Of a stretch of DNA of 64,000 bases, positions 58,744 to 64,000 are shown in pieces. Made by a program: the position numbers and the translations under genes. The DNA is from Schlesneria sp. Its GTDB lineage: Bacteria; Planctomycetota; Planctomycetia; Planctomycetales; Planctomycetaceae. The notes under the pieces were generated by a model, which saw nothing but the letters and a program-made list of their open reading frames with translations, was not told the DNA's origin and did no database searches. The DNA lies in contig JAQGHU010000088.1 of assembly GCA_028291515.1 (NCBI GenBank), forward strand, positions 1 through 64,000, in the 5' to 3' direction. How positions within the stretch are numbered: the stretch's first letter is position 1; the number at the start of each line of letters is the position of its first letter.

Positions 58744-60777
58744 ATGCGATGGAGACGTTCAATTCGTTGGATCAATGCACTGCTGTTGATCGGTACCGTC
58801 GGTTGCCGTTCCGCGCAGGTCACATATTTCGGTAACGCCGAGCTTCAGCACTATCGCGACAAGATGCTGGCGGTCGAGTATCCGAACGTCGATCAAACGA
58901 CGCCGCAGGAAGTGGCCTACTCGCAACATCCACGAACCATCAAAGAGCCGACCGACGACGAAATCTGGGAAATGACGTTGATGCAGGCGGTTCAGACCGC
59001 CGTCACCAACAACAAGATGATTCGTTCGCGGACGAATGGTCCGCAGTTGCTGGCGAATCCCGCGGTGTCGCCGTCGGTCTACGATCCGGCGATTGGCGAA
59101 ACCGGATTCCTGTTCGGTAACCGTGGTGTGGAAGCGGCCCTGGCCGACTTCGACGCGCAGTTGACGGCATCCACGCAGTGGGGCAATAACGCCACGATTC
59201 AGAACAGCTTCGGCACGTTCCAGAACAACAGCGACACAGGGTCGTTCAGTTCCGGCTTGTCGAAATCACTGGCGACCGGGGGAAGTTTCTCGGTTAATCA
59301 CAACTGGAACTACCTGAGCACCAATTCACCATTCGTGCCAGTTTCCTCCAGCTATACGGGAACGCTGCAAGCGGCGTTCACTCAGCCGTTGTGGGCTGGT
59401 GCGGGGGTCGAATACAACCGCATCGCCGGTCCGCCACGTGCCGGTCTGGGTTCGATTACCGGGGTGTCGCAAGGGGTGTCAATTGCCCGAATCAACTGCG
59501 ATATCGACGTTGCCGACTTCGAACTCGCTGTCATTCAGATGGTGAAGGACGTCGAGGATTTGTATTGGGAACTGTATCTCGCCTATCGCCAGTACGATGC
59601 CGAAGTGGCCAATCGTGAGAGCGTGCATCGGTCGTGGATTGAAGTGAAGGCGAAGATGGATGCGGGAGCCCGCGGCGGGAGTGCCGCCGATGAAGCACAG
59701 GCTCGCGAGAACTACTTCGACGCTCAGTCGCGAGTCGAACAGACTCTCTCGAACATCTTTATCACGGAAAATCAGTTCCGCAAACAGCTTGGTCTGGCTG
59801 TGAATGACGGCAGAATCATTCGTCCTCATGACGATCCGATGGAAGCGGAATTCGTCGTGCAGTGGGAATCTGGCGTGCTTGATGCACTAACGCGTCGGCC
59901 CGAACTTCGTCGCCAGAAGTGGAACATCAAGAGCTTGGAACTGCAGTATCGAGCCGCTCAGAACGTGGCGAATCCGACGTTGAATTTCGTGTCGTCCTAC
60001 CAGGTCAACGGATTCGGATCTAACCTGCTGTCGTACACGGATTCACCGAATAACAGCATGTATACCTCGATGGGGAACACGAACCTGACAGGGTGGACGA
60101 CCGGTCTGCAGTTCGCCATGCCACTAGGTTTGCGTGCGGCTCGCATGCAGTTGCACAACATCGAGCTTCAACTCGTGAAAGCTCGTGCTGCCTTGGCGGC
60201 CCAGGAGCAGGATATCAACCACGATTTGGCTGAAGCGGTTCAGCGAATCGATGCAGCGTACAGAGTGGCCCAGACTCAGTTGGACCGAAAGATTGCCGCC
60301 GTCAAACGCGTGGAAGCGACGATGGCTCTCTACGAGGTCGGGGCTCGCGACGAACAGAATCAAGGGGTGACCCTGGACCTGGTGCTGCGTGCTCAAGCTG
60401 CGAATGCGGCTGCCGAAATCGCTTACTTCACCGCTTTGATCAATTACAACAAGGCGATCACCGAATTCCACTGGCGTCGAGGGATGCTGCTGGAAGTCGA
60501 TGGAATTCACGTCGCCGAAGGTGACTGGGACGCCGCCGCGAAAGAGGATGCTCTCAAGCGAGCCTGGGAACGCAGCTACGGCAGGCCAGCCGAATACCTC
60601 GAAATGCAGCCTGAGGAATATGGTTCAGGGATGCCGAGCCCTAAGACAGACCTCTACCCAGGTCTGCCTCAAGGAGCGGAAGTTCATTCGATTTCGGACC
60701 CAACTGGATCGCCAACGCTGGCTCCGACCTTGCCGGCACCTGCCGCCGAGTCGGCAGGAAAAGCTCGAATTGAGTAA
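58744..60777 (+). CDS. TolC-like outer-membrane efflux protein (OEP family), lipoprotein
   Basis: A 677-residue protein from ATG 58744, with GGGGGA 8 bases upstream; the frame continues 36 bases upstream. Signal with lipobox LLIGTVGC (Cys20). The body has two related helical repeats typical of OEP proteins: long coiled-coil helices (ELAVIQMVKDVEDLYWELYLAYRQYDA, ARENYFDAQSRVEQTLSNIF, and the second-half ALAAQEQDINHDLAEAVQRI) alternating with beta-strand stretches (AAFTQPLWAGAG). Such trimeric channels span the periplasm and outer membrane for export pumps. Partner pump genes are not adjacent here. The C-terminus is extended and Pro-rich. Confidence 0.85.
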   Translation: MRWRRSIRWINALLLIGTVGCRSAQVTYFGNAELQHYRDKMLAVEYPNVDQTTPQEVAYSQHPRTIKEPTDDEIWEMTLMQAVQTAVTNNKMIRSRTNGPQLLANPAVSPSVYDPAIGETGFLFGNRGVEAALADFDAQLTASTQWGNNATIQNSFGTFQNNSDTGSFSSGLSKSLATGGSFSVNHNWNYLSTNSPFVPVSSSYTGTLQAAFTQPLWAGAGVEYNRIAGPPRAGLGSITGVSQGVSIARINCDIDVADFELAVIQMVKDVEDLYWELYLAYRQYDAEVANRESVHRSWIEVKAKMDAGARGGSAADEAQARENYFDAQSRVEQTLSNIFITENQFRKQLGLAVNDGRIIRPHDDPMEAEFVVQWESGVLDALTRRPELRRQKWNIKSLELQYRAAQNVANPTLNFVSSYQVNGFGSNLLSYTDSPNNSMYTSMGNTNLTGWTTGLQFAMPLGLRAARMQLHNIELQLVKARAALAAQEQDINHDLAEAVQRIDAAYRVAQTQLDRKIAAVKRVEATMALYEVGARDEQNQGVTLDLVLRAQAANAAAEIAYFTALINYNKAITEFHWRRGMLLEVDGIHVAEGDWDAAAKEDALKRAWERSYGRPAEYLEMQPEEYGSGMPSPKTDLYPGLPQGAEVHSISDPTGSPTLAPTLPAPAAESAGKARIE

Positions 60778-60802
60778 TGGAACTGGAATCGAAACCGCGC
60801 TG

Positions 60803-61966
60803 TCATCTCGACAGCGCGCGTTCCAGATGCCAGGTTGTCATGGCAAGATCCGACTTCAAACTGTCGTAGCGCTGCTGAGCGGCTGATTGTGTCTCAACAG
60901 TGGCCGGACTGCGAACGGCTCGCAGCAGCACGTTCTTTGGCGTGTGCTCGAGTTCGATGAACTCCAGAATCTGCGTGCGATAGCCGTGGACATCGAGCAA
61001 GCGTCCGCGCAAGGCGTCCGTTGCCATGGCGGCGAATCGCTCGCGAAAGATACCGTAATCGGTGAGTCCCGGCAGGACCGCTTTGTCCAGAATGTTGTTC
61101 AGTTCGTGTTGGCAGCAGGGAACAGCGAGGATCGCATCGGATTGCCAACGAATCGCGCCGGCAATGGCATCGTCGGTAGCGGTATCGCAGGCATGCAACG
61201 AAACAGCCAAGTGGACGTGTTCGGCCGGTTGGAATGACTCGATCCGACCGACTTCGAATCGAAGTCCGGCGCACCCCAGTATCTTGGCGATCCGGGTGCA
61301 GTCGGCGATCACATCCTGCTTCAGATCCAGCCCGACAATATTCACGTCGCGGCGGTGGATTCGTGTCAGCAGATGATGTAAGGCGAACGTCAGATAGCTC
61401 TTTCCACAGCCGAAGTCGACGACATGCAGCGTCCCTTCGGACGGAAGATTCGGCATCAGATCTTCGACGAACTCCAGATACCGATTGATCTGTCGAAACT
61501 TATGATACATGGCCGATTTGATCTGTCCGTTCGGCAGCATCACGCCAATTTCAACGAGAAACGGGCAGGGAACACCCACGGGGATCAGGTATTGCTTCTC
61601 CCGGTTGTGGCTCAAATCTGCGGAAGGTTTTAGCGTCGGCTTTGATTTTTTGAATCGGACCTGGCCACTGCGATGCCGTTTGAAGGCGAGATCTTCCACT
61701 TTCGTGAAGAGATGCGCATCGGCGAAAGAAATGCAAAATACGGATTCGACTCGCTTTTGCAGTTCCTCTTCCGACAAGTTTTCGTGGTGCTCCTGCGACC
61801 CGATCCGTGCGATCCACTGGTATTTTGTCTCGTCTCGCAGTGAGACCGGACGGACGGTGACCTTGGGCGCTGTCCCCGCCATCGGCTGCATCGGCTGGCT
61901 GAGCGTCAGCCGCAAAAACGAGCCATCTTGGAGTGTCGAAGAAAGTGATTCACTGAGAGAAGTCAT
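60803..61966 (-). CDS. SAM-dependent methyltransferase, Methyltransf_32-like
   Basis: A protein of about 387 residues from ATG 61966 (41 upstream codons in the open frame are not protein-like). The SAM site is HVVDFGCGKSYLTFALHHLL, with the later acidic strand (NIVGLDLKQDVIADC) and a catalytic-type CC pair in LAVPCCQHEL. This CC plus HEL pattern is the Methyltransf_32 (GSTCD/METTL25-like) family; substrate unknown, RNA or protein suggested. The N-terminal third (VTVRPVSLRDETKYQWIARIG) is an accessory domain. It converges on the OEP gene. Confidence 0.8.
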   Translation of the reverse strand: MTSLSESLSSTLQDGSFLRLTLSQPMQPMAGTAPKVTVRPVSLRDETKYQWIARIGSQEHHENLSEEELQKRVESVFCISFADAHLFTKVEDLAFKRHRSGQVRFKKSKPTLKPSADLSHNREKQYLIPVGVPCPFLVEIGVMLPNGQIKSAMYHKFRQINRYLEFVEDLMPNLPSEGTLHVVDFGCGKSYLTFALHHLLTRIHRRDVNIVGLDLKQDVIADCTRIAKILGCAGLRFEVGRIESFQPAEHVHLAVSLHACDTATDDAIAGAIRWQSDAILAVPCCQHELNNILDKAVLPGLTDYGIFRERFAAMATDALRGRLLDVHGYRTQILEFIELEHTPKNVLLRAVRSPATVETQSAAQQRYDSLKSDLAMTTWHLERALSR

Positions 61967-62132
61967 TCGCAAAAAAGTCCAATGGTGTGCTGCTGTGATT
62001 CGCGGGAGACAATTTGTACGATGCCAGCCGCCGTGCGAACAGTCATTGGCACACAATGAGTGGTCACTGATTCGCGAGGAGCGCGTCAATCAGGCCGCAA
62101 ACTCATTGGATTTGGAATCTCCGAGATCGCCA

Positions 62133-62564
62133 ATGCCCACCGAAAATCAATCCCCGTTCAGCGTGCGTCACGCGACCATTGACGACGTGAATCATCTGGA
62201 TGCGTTTATCGAACCGTTCGTCAGGTTAGGACGCCTGCTGCCGCGAACCCGCGATGAGCTGGAAGATCTGACGGAGAATGGCTTTCTTGCCGAGGTGGAC
62301 GGTCGTATCGTCGGCTTTGCAGCTTTGGAGATCTATTCGACCAAGCTGGCTGAACTCCGTAGTCTAGCCGTTTCTTCGGAGTTTCAGGGACGCGGCGTCG
62401 GCAAGGCTCTCGTTCAGGCCTGTGTCGAATTAGCCCGGCAGAAACACGTCTTCGAAGTGATGGCAATCACTTCGTCCGATGAATTCTTCCAACGATGCGG
62501 GTTTGATTTTACGCTGCCTGGCGAGAAGAAAGCGGTCTTCCTGCAAACGCGTGAGTCATACTGA
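62133..62564 (+). CDS. GNAT-family N-acetyltransferase
   Basis: A 143-residue GNAT from ATG 62133; the open frame is much longer upstream but overlaps the antisense methyltransferase and is not protein-like there. Key motif A is RSLAVSSEFQGRGVGKALVQAC, which holds the acetyl-CoA pyrophosphate loop (Q/R-x-x-G-x-G/A). The rest resembles the N-acetyltransferase domain of ArgA-type enzymes (TIDDVNHLDAFIEPFVRLGRLLPR.RDELED at the start, ITSSDEFFQRCGF). Amino-acid acetylation (glutamate) is possible, but such stand-alone domains are diverse. The upstream promoter lies within the start of the methyltransferase gene. Confidence 0.82.
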   Translation: MPTENQSPFSVRHATIDDVNHLDAFIEPFVRLGRLLPRTRDELEDLTENGFLAEVDGRIVGFAALEIYSTKLAELRSLAVSSEFQGRGVGKALVQACVELARQKHVFEVMAITSSDEFFQRCGFDFTLPGEKKAVFLQTRESY

Positions 62565-62616
62565 GCATTGTCGCTTCGAGCACGGTTTTGTCCGTGCCCG
62601 AAGGTTGCAATCCTGT

Positions 62617-63309
62617 TCACTTCTTCACGAATGCTGCTTTCTTGATTCCGTCCAGCTTTGGAAAGCTGGCGTCCAGGAACTTGTTGCCTTCCTTCTGAAT
62701 TCGCGGCTGCTGATCGCTGGGGGCTCCGCCATAGCCGCTGTACAGGCTCTCGACGACATCCATTCCTTCGACCACTTCACCGAACGGGGCGAAACCCTGA
62801 TTGTCCAGGAACGTGTTCGCCTTGTAGTTGACGAAGACTTGAGTGGTTCGCGAATTCGGTCCTGATGTGGCAAACGTGATATAGCCCTTCTTGTTGGATC
62901 GACGGACCGGATCGTCTTTGATCTTCGCGTCGCGCCATTTGTCCATGACCTTCGGATCTCCACTGATCCCGAATTGGACCATGAATGGCTCCGGCTTCTG
63001 AATCACGCGAAAGAATCTGCAGTCTTCATAGAACTTGGCCTCGATCAGTTCATGGAACCGTTCCGCTCCGATCGGTGCCCATTCCTTATGAACTTCGACG
63101 ACAAAATCACCAGCGGTTGTAGTAAACTTCACGCGGTAGTTGTCCGGCACGCCACCTTCTTCATTGGAGGCGAGTTTGATCTCGTCTTCATTTTCGGCGA
63201 TTGCGGGGGCCTTCGTGACTGGGGGATCGCCTTTGACCTGAGAGGCTCGCGAACCGCATCCGACCAGGACGAGCCATCCCACCACATACAACCATTCCCG
63301 GCGCTGCAT
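62617..63309 (-). CDS. Cyclophilin-type peptidyl-prolyl isomerase, lipoprotein
   Basis: A 230-residue lipoprotein: lipobox VLVGC (Cys18) after a short hydrophobic stretch. A spacer leads to a cyclophilin domain (about 58-215): [38 protein letters not shown] and the segment [34 protein letters not shown] and [20 protein letters not shown]. The catalytic Arg of FFRV is present. It isomerises X-Pro bonds during folding of exported proteins. This is a periplasmic-type cyclophilin. Length is normal. Confidence 0.88.
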   Translation of the reverse strand: MQRREWLYVVGWLVLVGCGSRASQVKGDPPVTKAPAIAENEDEIKLASNEEGGVPDNYRVKFTTTAGDFVVEVHKEWAPIGAERFHELIEAKFYEDCRFFRVIQKPEPFMVQFGISGDPKVMDKWRDAKIKDDPVRRSNKKGYITFATSGPNSRTTQVFVNYKANTFLDNQGFAPFGEVVEGMDVVESLYSGYGGAPSDQQPRIQKEGNKFLDASFPKLDGIKKAAFVKK

Positions 63310-63467
63310 CGTTTCACTCCTTGAGGTGCTGTCTGAAATTGAATATGAGTTGAGCCGTCTCGTGGCAAGATCTTAGTAAACGTTTGCTCGACATAGAAGC
63401 CTGCATTGATTCTTGGGGAATTCGTGATCAAGCTGCTGAAACCTCGCCCCAATTTCCTGAAGGCTTT

Positions 63468-64000
63468 ATGCCGAAACCAGCGTCTGGCCCCACATCTTCA
63501 CCGACACCCCGTTTGCCAGTCGCGGACGGACCGGCAAAGCCGTCGTCCGATGTCTCCTGGCGATGGTTCTGGCCTTTCGTGGCCATCTGCTTAGTCCTGC
63601 AGGCCGTGCTGGCGGTGGATTGTGCTCGTCAATGGACTCCCACCCACGATGAATATTGGCATCTGCCGATTGGTCTGCGCATGTGGAAGTCCGGCCGATT
63701 CGACGACGATGTCATCAACCCTCCACCCGTCCGACTGTGGGCAGCAATACCACTGGCTCTGGGGGGAGCCAAGCCGGGTGACATCGATTCCAGGCTGGAT
63801 GTCGGTGACATTGGGGACGCTTTCTGGAAGGCCAATGGCGACCAATCGCGCGGCTGGTTCTTCTGGGGCAGATTGATGATCGTGCCACTGGCCACATTGA
63901 CGGGCCTGGCCATCGTCGTCTGGTCTCGATCCTGGTACGGCGAGCGAGCGGCGCTGATCAGCGTGTTGTTGTGGGCCTGCTGCCCCACGGCACTCGCGAA
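63468..64000 (+). CDS. 5' part of a second PMT/ArnT-like glycosyltransferase
   Basis: An open frame from ATG 63468, with GAAGG 5 bases before, to the window edge (177 codons plus 2 bases). A hydrophilic 32-residue head, then the first membrane helix (FWPFVAICLVLQAVLAV), then the loop WTPTHDEYWHLPIGLRMWKSGRFDDDVINPPPVRLW, which holds the acidic (HDE) and N-P-P-P-V-R motifs seen also in the gene at 2689-4686. More helices follow (LMIVPLATLTGLAIVVW, AALISVLLWACCPTALA). A membrane sugar transferase using a polyprenyl-phosphate donor. Truncated by the edge. Confidence 0.8.
   Translation, partial: MPKPASGPTSSPTPRLPVADGPAKPSSDVSWRWFWPFVAICLVLQAVLAVDCARQWTPTHDEYWHLPIGLRMWKSGRFDDDVINPPPVRLWAAIPLALGGAKPGDIDSRLDVGDIGDAFWKANGDQSRGWFFWGRLMIVPLATLTGLAIVVWSRSWYGERAALISVLLWACCPTALA

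Noticed and set aside
61509-62132. Long 5' extension of the GNAT frame
   Set aside because: Antisense to the methyltransferase gene and not GNAT-like; family length fits ATG 62133.

Overview
The window reads as planctomycete (Planctomycetota, Planctomycetales-like) chromosome. The pointers are protein families I know mainly from that phylum: three giant proteins that begin MFDPYRKWLG, a DUF1207 outer-membrane protein, a DUF1580 excisionase-like protein, DUF1573 next to a PMT/ArnT-like glycosyltransferase, and many secreted proteins with long Pro/Ser linkers. No species can be named from sequence alone, and no database search was possible.

Layout. (1) 1-4.7 kb: the first codons of a leftward gene, a frameshifted scrap of ISL3-type transposase, and a leftward four-gene set (glycosyltransferase, DUF1573, an anchored secreted protein, a Cys-rich secreted protein). 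(2) 4.7-5.8 kb: a gene-poor stretch with a perfect hairpin, a REPIN-like inverted repeat and short tandem repeats. (3) 5.8-14 kb: housekeeping and accessory genes: glycolate oxidase glcD and glcE (no glcF seen), a DUF1207 porin-like protein, a metallophosphoesterase, an HNH nuclease, two unusual tRNA-like genes, an HpcH/HpaI aldolase and an ArsR-type regulator. (4) 14.2-34.3 kb: the most striking chromosomal block. Three giant paralogues, each with an HPD-less J-like domain, one membrane anchor and a repetitive exported part, are clustered with an Hsp70 that lacks a lid, a TPR-trypsin, an FHA protein whose trypsin-like domain has lost its catalytic His, and an HtrA-like lipoprotein. I read this as a candidate chaperone-protease or envelope-sensing system. 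(5) 34.3-55.4 kb: a 21-kb integrated element inserted in a tRNA-Leu(GAG) gene. (6) 55.4-64 kb: ordinary chromosome again: von Willebrand A protein, tadA, TolC-like lipoprotein, methyltransferase, GNAT, cyclophilin lipoprotein, and the start of a second PMT/ArnT-like glycosyltransferase.

The integrated element is delimited directly by sequence. The 3' half of tRNA-Leu is present twice in the same orientation (34308-34361 and 55376-55429), and a tyrosine integrase lies next to the intact tRNA. The two copies share the anticodon loop and acceptor/T-arm but have different variable arms, so the tRNA now in use is a chromosome-element hybrid. The element carries a P4/D5-type primase-helicase, a RusA-like resolvase, a serine recombinase, a second tyrosine recombinase, small DNA-binding proteins, two clusters of iteron-like repeats, and a phage tape-measure protein with no other recognisable virion gene. 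Next to the left end is a cargo operon: a membrane protein with two short UBA-like motifs, an exported trypsin-like protease with a pentapeptide-like tail, a small secreted protein and a Tat-exported protein, with an HExxH metallopeptidase-like gene diverging from it.

Functional assignments rest on motifs read by eye. Start codons were moved from the longest frame where a Shine-Dalgarno sequence or family length argued for it; each such case is stated.
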